NCBI GenBank assembly: GCA_963921825.1
Contig: OY997592.1
Span: 64,934,336 to 64,998,335 of the forward strand
Origin: Erodium maritimum
Lineage: Eukaryota; Streptophyta; Magnoliopsida; Geraniales; Geraniaceae
Length of the DNA: 64,000 nt
Direction: 5' to 3'
Position 1 is the first letter of the stretch. Each line of letters begins with the position of its first letter. A program made the translations under genes and the position numbers. The notes beneath the pieces are model-generated. The model had not been told where the DNA came from, searched no databases, and worked only from the letters and a program-made list of their open reading frames with translations. Positions 22,821-32,648 of the stretch are shown here, in pieces.

Positions 22821-23106
22821 CGAAAAAAATGAACAACGAGATTTGAGAGTAGAAGAGAAGGGGTGAGTTTTGAGGTATAAGTCATTATGTATTTATAGAA
22901 AAATTTAGTTTTTTTTAATTTGTCGTCGACACGTGTCGGCTTGAGAGTGGGCCGCCGACTAGTCGTTGGCGCTGCAACGACGCGTCCCGTCATTGCAGGA
23001 TCTTGCAACAACCTCCTGCAATGACCATCTGTGGCAGCGAGTCATGGCAGAGCCGTCACATGGCTTACAACGATACCCATGTAATGATCGTTGTAGGTGC
23101 TCTTAA
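22821..23106 (-). other. Harbinger 5' untranslated/terminal region
   Basis: GC-richer sequence with several small inverted words (GTCATTGCAGG/CCTGCAATGAC around 22990-23025; ACAACGAT/ATCGTTGT around 23067-23095). It ends in the candidate terminus GAGCACCTACAACG on the minus strand. Confidence 0.5.
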
Positions 23107-24000
23107 GTAATTGCTTGATACCAGGTTCTACTGTTTTAAACTTTTATTTCAAAATGTCAAGTAGAAAGCATGAATCTGGTTTTACTAAATTAAAAAAAAA
23201 TTGATTCTTTAATAAATTCACAAAAGAAAACTTTAGATAAATTCATAAAAAAAAATCTTTATTTTAAAATCACTTAAAACTACATAATGATGTCTATTTT
23301 CTTGAGGAATCAACATATGAATAGTTTAAATCAAAAAATAAATAAATTGAGCAGTAAAAAAATATAGAATCACACAAATGACATTTTATCTAAGATGAAG
23401 ATAGTATTATTGTAGGTTAATTGTAAAAGAGTACGAGTAAAATATTTTTTTTTTAAATTGTATTTTTTTGATAATTTTGGAAAAATATTTTGAACTTGTC
23501 ATTTTATTGTTTCTAGTGTGATTTTGTTTGAGATTAATGATTTTTTTTAAATTATAAACTTTAAAAATAATAGATAAAAACAAAAAAAATCAAGAATTTC
23601 CACATCTTAATTTTCTTTCTCAATAATAATAATAAGGAATATCAAAATTACATTTTTTTGGAAATATTATCTGAAAGGATAAAATCGTTATTAATTTAAA
23701 ATTCAACAAAATAAAATAAAATTTAATGACATTTTTCGTAATATAAAAGAAAAATACGATTTATAAAAAAAAAGGTATACATCAGTAACTTTCTTACAAT
23801 TGTCCCCACTTTTTTTTGAAACCGTATCAAATCAAATAGTAATTTAAAAGTTTAAATAATATGTATGAGAATTCATAAAGAGTTAAAACTTTGCAATGAA
23901 TTAAATTGGATTCAACTTTTTAGCAATGCTTGACTCTCTTTTTTTTTCTACCGATTTTTTAAATAAATGCGTCATTATTGAAATCCAGATATCTATTTTA
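23107..24000. other. AT-rich intergenic region
   Basis: About 900 bases with A/T runs and no open frame, terminal repeats or recognisable element. It separates the Harbinger nest from the promoter of the DUF760 gene. Confidence 0.6.
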
Positions 24001-24257
24001 TTTCGGTAGAGCCGAATTTCGAAAGATCAACGGCTAGCAGTCACTTCCTACTTATCCGCTGCTAAGTAGCGCACCATATTACGGTGGTCCATAACTGCAT
24101 AACCCTCATCTGCGAAGAAACTATCTTCAATACAGTATTCAACTCAACTCAGAGTCGTTTCTCTCAGTCACTCCCTTCTCTTCTCTTCGGTTAATGAAGC
24201 CCAAATCGCAGCACACAACGGATTGAACTTTCATCGGTGAAGGGCTGTGTTTGAGAG
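24001..24257 (+). promoter_or_regulatory. proximal promoter and 5' UTR of the DUF760 gene
   Basis: Composition changes sharply from AT-rich to balanced at about 24000. A pyrimidine-rich tract TTTCTCTCAGTCACTCCCTT (24160-24179) and TTCTCTTCTCTTCGG lie shortly before the coding start, as in many plant 5' UTRs. No clear TATA box was found. A short upstream ORF (24194-24226) lies in the leader. Confidence 0.5.
24194..24226 (+). other. upstream ORF in DUF760 gene leader
   Basis: ATG at 24194 opens a ten-codon frame (MKPKSQHTTD) ending in TGA at 24224-24226, 31 bases before the main ATG at 24258. If transcription starts upstream of 24194, scanning ribosomes would meet it first. Confidence 0.45.
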
Positions 24258-27200
24258 ATGTGTTCTTCGGTGGTAAAACCTTGCCTCTTACCTTCGATTT
24301 CTTCTTCGATTCTCCTTTCATGGCGGCCTCGGTCGCATTCTTCGGTTGGATTTCGAAGACAGGACAAGGGTTTGGGAAGGCTCTCTCTGACTGTTCGGGC
24401 TTATGAAGCTCCCAAGGACGATTCCTTCAATGTGTCCTCCGGTGATACTAAACCCCCCAACGGCACTTCGGTAACTTACCCGCTTTTTTATTTTCTCGTT
24501 TTTTTGTGGGTATATTGCATAAATGGGTTGTTTTTGTTGATTACTCGTGTTCATAGTTTGCTCTGCTAGTTTAAAATGGTGGGTCTTTTTTTGATTGATA
24601 GCCAATTTTTGTTGTATTTTGAGCTGTGTTTGTGGTTATTGTTCAGCAAATGGGCGTAGGAATCATCCATTGTTGCCTGATATTGGTACTTGGTTTTGGG
24701 AGCATTTATGTCACTCGTTAATATAGGGAAAACGTCCTTTCCGTACCTAGTGTAACCTTTGTTTAAGACTTCCTAACCTATGCCGACTTTTTGTGACAAT
24801 TCCTATCTTATAGATATTTGCATTTTACAGGAAGTATAAAAAACTGTTAAAAGTAACGAGGTCGTTAGTTTGACACTCGAAATGTCGAAAATACCCCCTG
24901 TAAAATGCAACTTTCTATAAGTCACGAATTGTTACAAAAGGTCGACATAAGTTAGGAAGTCTTAAACAAAGGTCACATTAGGTGCGGAAATGTCGTTAGA
25001 ATATGCATTTTACAGGGGATATTTTTGACATTTCGAGTGTCAAACTAACGACCTCGTTATTTTTAACAGTTTTTTATACTTCCTGTAAAATGAAAATATC
25101 TATAAGATAGGAATTGTCACAAAAAGTCGACATAGGTTAGGAAGTCTTAAACAAAGGTTACACTAGGTACGGAAACAACGTTATCCCTTTAATATATGTG
25201 TTTGCTTCCGCTAAAAAATTCCCAAGTTTTTTAGATTTTCTGAGAAAATGAAATGCTATTGCCTTCTATAAGTGTATTGTTGAGGTAAAAGATAGAGAGA
25301 TTTGCTACTCTGCTGCTATAGTTGAATTATTTGTTTTAAAGTCTTCTTGTTTTGGAACCCACAGCCGGAGACTAGGAGAGATATTCTGTTGGAATATGTC
25401 CAGAATGTAAAGCCGGAATTTAAGGAGTTGTTTATGAAAAGAGCTCCCCAACAGGTTTTGTTCATTTATTTACAATGTGCTTGTATTGCCAATTGGTAAC
25501 TGTTATTCACTGACTTCAAGTTGTTTGATATCATTATCAACTGTTCTTAATTAAAATGGATTGTTTTATGTGTTACTTCTCTAGGTCGTGGATGCAATGC
25601 GCAATACAGTAACAAATATGATAGGAACGTTACCCCCACAATTTTTTGCAGTAACGGTTACCACTGTAAGTTTATGGAACTGCATAATGTTCAGATGAGT
25701 ACATTTTTATGTATTTGTAGTTTTTCTATGGTGAGTGTTTTAACTTTCAGTATGGTCATTGGCTTTTATAGGTTGCTGAAAATCTTGCTCAGCTCATGTA
25801 CGGCGTTATGATGACTGGATATATGTTTAAGAATGCTCATTATCGCTTGGAACTGCAGCAAAGTTTGGAGCAGGTTGTTCTCCCTGATGTACAAGATAAA
25901 AAGGTAAGTCTGCTAATAATGTAATGAAAACTGGAAAAAAAAATTCTTCAAAAAAAAGAACTTTTTTTTCTTCTAATCTTACCTTCTTCTGGGCAAAACA
26001 TGTTGCAGTATGGAATTTAAGTTAGTAAGCTCTCTAGACTCATTGATACTTGATAGAAGTAGAGTTTTGTTTGCAACTTTGATATGTTGCAGGTAAGCCA
26101 GTTATCTGAGTTACAGTTTGGAAGTTCAGGGTTACCTAGATTAAAATATAGCTCAAAACTCTGTCTCGCTTTATGCTCTCTTCTTTTTTGAAAAGAGAAA
26201 ATTATTATATGAATTGTTTTATCTACATTTAATATTATAGTATGTCATCAAAATGTTAGATGACTACCGCCTTCAACTTTCTTTGATATTAGAGCACTAT
26301 ATGAGTTGATACTATGTCTTTTACAGGAAGATACAGATTATGCACATGGCACTCAGAAGAATGTGTCAGGTGAAGTTATTAGGTGGAATAATGTTTCTGG
26401 TCCTGAGAAGATAGATGCCAAAAAGTACATTGAATTACTTGAAGCAGAGATTGAAGAACTGAATGAACAAGTTAGTAGAAAATCTGCAAACGGGCAAAAT
26501 GAATTGTTGGACTATCTCAGGACTCTTGAGCCCCAAAATCTGAAGGTAAAGAACCTTACTCTCTGCACGCACCACAATTGGCAAATGGGCTTTCTAATTG
26601 CTAATTGTGCTTTAGCTGGTTATGGGTAGAGTTCTAAAACATACCAGGAATGTATGGATCCTTAGTTTTTGGTTTCACTCAAAACTCAGATCATTTACCT
26701 TTTGGTTAGGATTAAGGACTAGTGGAGTTAGTGCCTCATTTTCTATTACATGCCCCATGCTCCACATGCTGCCCGATTAAGTGATTGTTACTAACTCTGG
26801 TATTGGTAATTCATACCTAACTATTGTCCTAAATAAGCAATGAACTATTTATTTGGAACATTCAATTTTGGGAAGTTGGACACTTGTTTTGTATTGGAAG
26901 TAGTATTTGGGTTTCTTTTGAAAGAACGGATATAGTCTGGGAAGGAAATTGTTTATTAGTTACTAGTTTATATCTCATGCAATGCATGGGATATGTTATA
27001 CTATATTAAATAGAAAATATCATTTTTATCAAGAGATACCATGTTTTTGTGGCCTTATTTTAATTTAAAAGAAAAATAGAATGAACAATGTTAAAAAAAA
27101 ATAAACCGAAGAAAAAAAGAGAGGATTACAGTAGGTTTTGTTTGTATTCTAAGTTACTTATGAGACATTATCTGAGTCCCAATAAATAGTTTCCTGGAGA

Positions 27201-29417
27201 ATATTCGGTCGGCTATGGAAGAAAAACAAACCTCATTAGAAATTGGAAACAAATGGAAAATACAATAAAATGAATTCTTTTTTGAGAATATTGAAGAAAA
27301 GGGAAAATATATGTATGTATTAAAAAAAATCAGAACATGTTCCTTCTAAATAATAGGAAATATTTTCCCCATGCTTTTAAGATACACATTTTTTTTTGCA
27401 TATTTTGTAGCCTATAAGTACATGTCTCATCTCCCATTAAACTATGCAATGGGCTGTTATTGAATAACTAATATATACTTTTGGTCCAAATTAATACTTT
27501 AATGTTTTAATTTGTTCTTTAATATATTTCTCCCTCTCAATGTAACTCCCAACATAACTACCAACATTGACCAGAAACTTCACTTCTCACACGCAAATAA
27601 TTCCTTTTAGCTTTTAAAGTAAATTGGAATATTAGTAAAGGAACTAAACAAAGGAAGTTATTTAATTGTGCATTTATTAAAGCCAAAAGTATTTGTTTTT
27701 ATTTAGTGTTAATTGCCAAAACTTACCCTTATGTATTAAGGACAGAAGAAAAATCAATTGTGGACTAACACCACTTTCAATCATGTGAATATGCTACCAA
27801 ACTGGGAGGTCCTGTTATATATCCAGATAAGAGTGTGTACTCATTTACATTATTGAATTAGATTTTAATTTCTTTATTTCTCTCTAAATTTTATATTGAT
27901 TAAGATATGGCTTAATTTTGTATTACAATTTCCTTATTAATTATTAAGTTACTCTTACCCCAAAGCTTAAGCTATTAGGTGGAGTGTCCAGCTAGCATAT
28001 CAAGTGGCCTCTAAATCCACATTATTTCCCTGTGGGGCATTTCAACATTATTAAAGCAAAAATTGGAAGAATATTATAATTGGTTATGAGGAGTGATGAC
28101 TCTATTATGCATTACAAAATCTAGCTTTGATATTACTTATGGATAGATTGTAGACTATGTAAAATATTAATGTTTCTTTTGATAGCCAATTCAGAAACTC
28201 CCTAACATTTCTTACTAAATATTGTTACACGAATCAATCATTAGATGATATAAAGTTAATAATTTTTATTTAATGCAACCTTTCTCTACATGCCTTGAAA
28301 ATTATGTAGGACTTGACAAGCAGTGCTGGTGAGGATGTAGTGCTTGCAATGAGGACATTCATAAAACGTCTTTTGGCTGTTTCAGATCCTAGCAAAATGA
28401 AGGTTTGCCTTAAAGCTCTGTTCTCTTATCCTTTGCTTTTAAAGTTAGGGTTAGATCTCCGTTGATTTCTCCTGTCATCTATGAATTCCCTTAATTTTTG
28501 GAATTCTGATTGTGCCCGGAATATATTGGTAAATACATTTCCATTATGAAGTGTTTCATTCTACATGCTTGGACTAATATGAGTTAGCTTGATAGACAGG
28601 TTAATTTAAGAACTTGAGCACAAACAGCTTTAGCCAGTACTTGGTATGGGCAGAAAATTAAGTCTAATCAACAACTAAGAAATACTTATTATTCAATCCT
28701 ATTTTCCACTCTCAACTTTCTGCTAAATCATCAACCTGTCGAGCTTGACTATTAGTACAAATATCCAAACATTTCTTAATGCTGCCCAAATTCATGAGGC
28801 AATACTAATATTTGAAAATCCCATCTCTTACCGCACGTGTTGATAGGAAAGAAGGGCATTTAATAGTCTCTCAACATTGTTTGGACAAGTTTAGGAGTAA
28901 ACCTTGGCATAGTGAAAATTCTGAATTTCCAAAGTTACCCACTTTTTCTTTTGAAATACACTTCTAAAGCTTGAGTCATCAAGGGTTGGATTTAAATGTA
29001 AAGCTAATGTATCTATCAAAGTTCAAGCTCAAGACCTTGCTTATATAGAAGCAAGCTCTTTACCATCCAAAGTTACCCACTTTATCTGATCTTGAATAGT
29101 CTAAACCATCCAACCCCCCCTGATCTGTTGACTGGTATCCCATTTGAAATTCACCCACTCTTAGTTATAGAAACTTTTATCATCACTGAGATTTGGCCAT
29201 GTTTTTCGAACAATAACATCTATTGTTACAGACAAGTCCAATGGAGACAACAGCGCCAGAATTTAAGGAGCTCCTTTATTGGTTGATGGTGGTTGGGTAC
29301 AGCCTCCGCAGCATTGAAGTTCGTTTTGATATGGAGCGGGTACTCGGTGCTCCTCCAAAGCTTGCAGAATTGCCTCCTGGAGAGAACATTGTAGGGAATA
29401 TGGATTATTATAGCTGA
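24258..29417 (+). CDS. DUF760 family protein, plastid-targeted, seven exons
   Basis: Exons: 24258-24470, 25365-25454, 25585-25665, 25772-25903, 26327-26545, 28310-28402, 29232-29417. They total 1014 bases, 337 codons plus stop. Every intron is GT-AG and phase 0. The N-terminus (MCSSVVKPCLLPSISSSILL, arginine/serine-rich, acid-poor, to about residue 50) looks like a chloroplast transit peptide ending near VRAYE. The core has RRDILLEYVQNVKPEFKELF, VVDAMRNTVTNMIGTLPPQF, ENLAQLMYGVMMTGYMF, GEVIRWNNVSGPEKIDAKKY, IELLEAEIEELNEQV (short coiled coil), SAGEDVVLAMRTFIKRLLA and LLYWLMVVGYSLRSIEVRFD followed by PPKLAELPPGENI. This is the plant DUF760 family of unknown biochemical function (Arabidopsis At1g48450/At3g17800-like). 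No frameshift or stop; it appears functional and is the only such gene in the window. The family assignment is from recall, not a search. Confidence 0.93.
24726..25187. mobile_element. Mutator-type foldback MITE in intron 1
   Basis: Two arms form nearly the whole 462 bp: 24726 onward reads GGGAAAACGTCCTTTCCGTA and the inverted right end GGGATAACGTTGTTTCCGTA, both followed by CCTAGTGTAACCTTTGTTTA and further matching sequence. Flanks GTTAATATA (24717-24725) and TTTAATATA (25188-25196) are a 9 bp duplication with one mismatch. It lies entirely between exons 1 and 2. Confidence 0.9.
26546..28309. other. long intron 5 of the DUF760 gene
   Basis: 1764 bases, AT-rich. A Helitron-like 3' terminus in minus orientation lies at its left part (26963-26995): on the minus strand the hairpin word CCCATGCATTGCATGAG is followed by ATATAAACTAGT. 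The corresponding 5' end is not certain; TCTATCCATAAGTAATATC on the minus strand near 28148 is one possibility. Nothing else is recognised. Confidence 0.55.
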
Positions 29418-29640
29418 TTTATTGGAGCTACGCTTTGGTTTACTTTACTCTTTACTTCAAAAAGTTGCATTGCTCTGTAATTTCAAAACCCAAGGGTGAG
29501 GGAAAAGGTTTTGATGTACAGTGAATAGCGAATGAGCACACTTATCTCATTCTCAAACAGGGGGCAAAGCTTCTTGACATGTCTTTGTGAATGTATCTGA
29601 GTTGAGAATCTATGGAATGAAATTTCTTGAGTAAAACAAT
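29418..29640 (+). other. 3' UTR of the DUF760 gene
   Basis: Follows the TGA at 29415-29417. AATGAAA-type near-consensus polyadenylation words occur near 29612-29630 (GGAATGAAATTTC, then GAGTAAAACAA). The exact cleavage site cannot be read. Confidence 0.5.
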
Positions 29641-29699
29641 TATCTTTTTTTTTTTAGATAAGTAAAATAACTGTGCTTGAAGCTAAGATAGTAAGAAGT

Positions 29700-30461
29700 A
29701 AATGATATAGGTTAATTTTCTAACAGCTCCTCTCCGCCCTGACCCGCCTCCCCCGTCACTCCTCGGCCGGATCCACTCCTTCCTCAACCATTCCTGTCCC
29801 GGTCCCTCCCCATCCCGTTTCACCCGGCACCGACGATCGACCATGAGCTCCCCGAGAACGACTCGACTATCTCCGGCTGAGCTCCTTAGCCACGCTATTT
29901 TTCCGGCCAAACGGACAGGTCTGAACCCAGTTTCTGTCGGAACACCGCAGTCGATGCCGTTCATTTGTGCTCCTGCTTTTCGTGTTTATCCGGCCAGTTC
30001 CGTGCACTAGCCCCTAGCGGATCGGATCTGCACCCGTCGGCGCCGTCCACCTCGCCTCGATCCCAAGCTTTGTAATCGGAGGGCGGTCGCGAGTAGCTCT
30101 TGTTTGTTGTTGTTGTTGTTTATTATGTTGTTTATTTTGTTTGCGTTTATCCGGTTTCTGTTTTGTCCTCCCTGTCGGAATCCCGAATACCCGGCATGTT
30201 GTAGTGTGTCGGGTTGGAATTCTTTATCGGCATATCTCTTCAGAGAGTCGATAAAGAGAACCGACCTGGTAGTAGCTGTTTATTTAGGCGCTGCGTCGCC
30301 CATATCGAGAGCTATTCATCTCGTCGGTCGTTCCTCAGGTTCTCGGGAACGATCGATGGATGTAACGCTTGTTCCGCCGTTTGTTCGGTTCGTCTTGTGT
30401 TCGGTTTGTAAGGTTTGTTAATGTATTAATGAATCTTTCTTTTCAAAATAAAAAAAAAAAC
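29700..30461 (+). mobile_element. poly(A) retroposon, ORF-less (LINE-derived)
   Basis: GC-rich 5' half (29720-30060) with serine/proline/arginine-rich broken frames, then a T/G-rich 3' region ending AATGAATCTTTCTTTTC and an A tract at 30445-30460. The 3' end resembles that of the LINE at 55631-60710 (TTAATAATATTGTCTTTCC before its A-rich tail). Target duplications could not be identified. Confidence 0.5.
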
Positions 30462-31380
30462 AAAATTGATGATACCCATCCTTGGAGACTGATATCATCA
30501 ACCACACTGCCCAATCGAGCATCACTGATTGGTATATGCCCGCTTGAACAAGCTCATGCACACCAGGTCATATCAATCATAGGTATTCTTTTACGTTTGG
30601 GATAATGGTAAAAGGGTACTCTATACTATAGATTTTTTACAGGTTGCAACTCTTATCTTCACATCGGTGCGGGTTTGTGGCTTTAGACATTCACTTTGTT
30701 GCATTGTGTGGAATTAGTCTAAAATGACAAATCTTCCCTTGTTATTTTCCTTCAAAAAAGTCCAGAGTTTGAAAACCCAAAGTAAATATTGTACTTTTTT
30801 GTTGGGTGAATTTCTAAAAACTATCCACACGACGAGCTACCTAATATTTAAAAACGTGCTACGAGCACCGTTAAACTCAGTTAGTTTTTTAGGTAACATG
30901 ATGAATTTGTCCTTGCAGTTTAAAAAAGCCATATTTTATGCAAAATGACGAATTTGCCCTTACAATATAAAAAGATCATAATTCCCTCCTTGCACTTATA
31001 AAATTTCAAGAAATACCCTAATATTCTTGAATAATAATAACTTTTTAGATCAAAATTGAAAATAAAAATTAGTTTTGAAAATCAGATTATACTTTTGAAT
31101 AGATAAATTATATAAGTATACACATATTTATAAAATCCGAATTATTTTTGAAAGATTAACCATAAACTTGAATTATCTTTTTAAAAATATTTAAAATCTT
31201 ATTTTAATAATTAATAAATTTGAAACAAATTATTATTTATTTCGAAAAATAGATTTGAATACATGAATTAAATATGGAAATTTTGAATAAATAAATATTT
31301 TTTTTCAAAAACTGAATAAAATATTATTGTTTGTACACAATATGAATAAAAAAAATAGTTGAAATTGATTTTTTAGCATA
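30462..31380. other. AT-rich region with short repeats, no gene
   Basis: Three related words AAAATGACAAATCTTCCCTT (about 30722), ATGATGAATTTGTCCTT (about 30898) and AAAATGACGAATTTGCCCTT (about 30943) suggest remains of a Mutator-type terminal repeat of the kind seen at 1073-2952. The rest is A/T runs. Confidence 0.4.
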
Positions 31381-31389
31381 TAAGGAGAC

Positions 31390-31560
31390 TTTATTAATTA
31401 TCCATTGCAACGATACAACGTAAGGCGTGTGGGAGGTTTCCTCCCGGATCCTGAAGAACAGACATGGAACAAGCCTCTCTGGCTAGCGAGTGAGCGGCTT
31501 TGTTCGTTGATCTTTTCACAAACTCGAGTTTAGAGTCTTCGATTAAAGAGAGTATGAGCT
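31390..31560 (-). pseudogene. LINE C-terminal RNase H-like fragment
   Basis: Minus strand translates to DSKLEFVKRSTNKAAHSLAR followed by EACSMSVLQDPGG, the VxRxxNxxAHxLA signature at the end of plant LINE ORF2 RNase H domains. It continues the same element as the reverse transcriptase on the far side of the LTR insertion. Confidence 0.75.
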
Positions 31561-32648
31561 GAATACCCTAGATGATACCACTTACCGGAGAGAGAGTGAT
31601 GGTAGTCATCTTGCTGAGAGTCACCACACTCAGTGCATTAGTTATGATGATAACCCGGTTCCATTGGCGGACTTGAGCTAGGGCCAGTACCATTGTTATT
31701 GCGAAAGTTTCAATAAGTACAAGGTCCTAGTCTCCATAAACTGTTCCATTACCTATCTCAAGAACCTCCCCCGTATTTGATGGGTAGATAACCCCCCATC
31801 CTGACTTGGCATGGTCTGTGAAACGACCTCATCCACTTTAAAACCTATGTATCCCACCAGGGGGGTTCCATGTGGTATCGCCCTTGGTTGGTATAGACCT
31901 CCTTGAGCTAGGAGGTTGGAGAAGAGCCTCCTACCATATACAGATACATCCCTTTGCTTGGATTGATACTTTCAGAGGGGAAGGTTGGACTTCATTCCAA
32001 ATCCACTTGTTTCTCGCCTTCTATATTTCCCAGATGCCAATGGTGATTTCCGTGATCCGGTATGGGATTGTTGTTGGACCCATTGGGACCACCAGGTGGT
32101 GAATTTAGTGGTTCGAGGTATCGATGGTAGCCCACTCATGTTGGTCCAACATCCTCGACAAATTATCAATTCAAGAAGAGATCTTCTACCGTTTCCGGGT
32201 GTTGACAACATATAGGAAAAAGTGGTGACATTGGAACAAAACGTCGGTAGAGGTTGGTCGCCACTTGTAGAGTACCTATGAGAACTCGCCAAAGAAAGAT
32301 TCGGATCCGGGGTTGGACCTTGAGATTCTAAATGGTAGGCCATAACAGGAGAGTGTCGGGGATGGTGGCCGGTCGTGGTCTGAAAGTACGGTACCCTTCC
32401 TTTGTAGAGTAGTGCCCTTTGGGATCATCCGCCCAGTTCAATTGTCATGGGCGCGGGTGACCGATAAGGGGATGGCTAGTATGACCTCTTGGTCCCTTAG
32501 GGAGAAGGTTTCCCGGATGTAGGGGATATTCTATCTTCTAGGATCAGGTAGGATGAGAGATTCGACCATGAGGCCCTTAAGTACTGGATAGGATGTATAG
32601 ATATATAGGTCATTCGCGGTCAACCATGGTATATGGAGGGTATGAGTG

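Larger units (their letters stand above)
824..23106 (-). mobile_element. PIF/Harbinger element, exploded by nested insertions
   Basis: The outer element is inferred from three collinear pieces of one minus-strand PIF/Harbinger transposase (22626-22820, 10800-11168, 4031-4614) separated by later insertions. Candidate ends are GATCATCTCCAATGG at about 822-836 and, on the other side, the reverse complement of GAGCACCTACAACGATCA ending at about 23106. By eye these match at about 12 of 18 positions and resemble the usual GAGCATCTCCAATGG type of plant Harbinger terminus. Left flank is TAA and right flank TTA, so a perfect 3 bp duplication is not shown. The left end carries two copies of CTCCAATGG-ACCATGACTAG-like subterminal sequence (840-945). 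Without insertions it would be about 2 kb. No second (Myb-like) ORF was found. Confidence 0.6.

Noticed and set aside
26306-26629. Standalone 107-codon ORF
   Set aside because: It is exon 5 of the DUF760 gene read through both splice sites.
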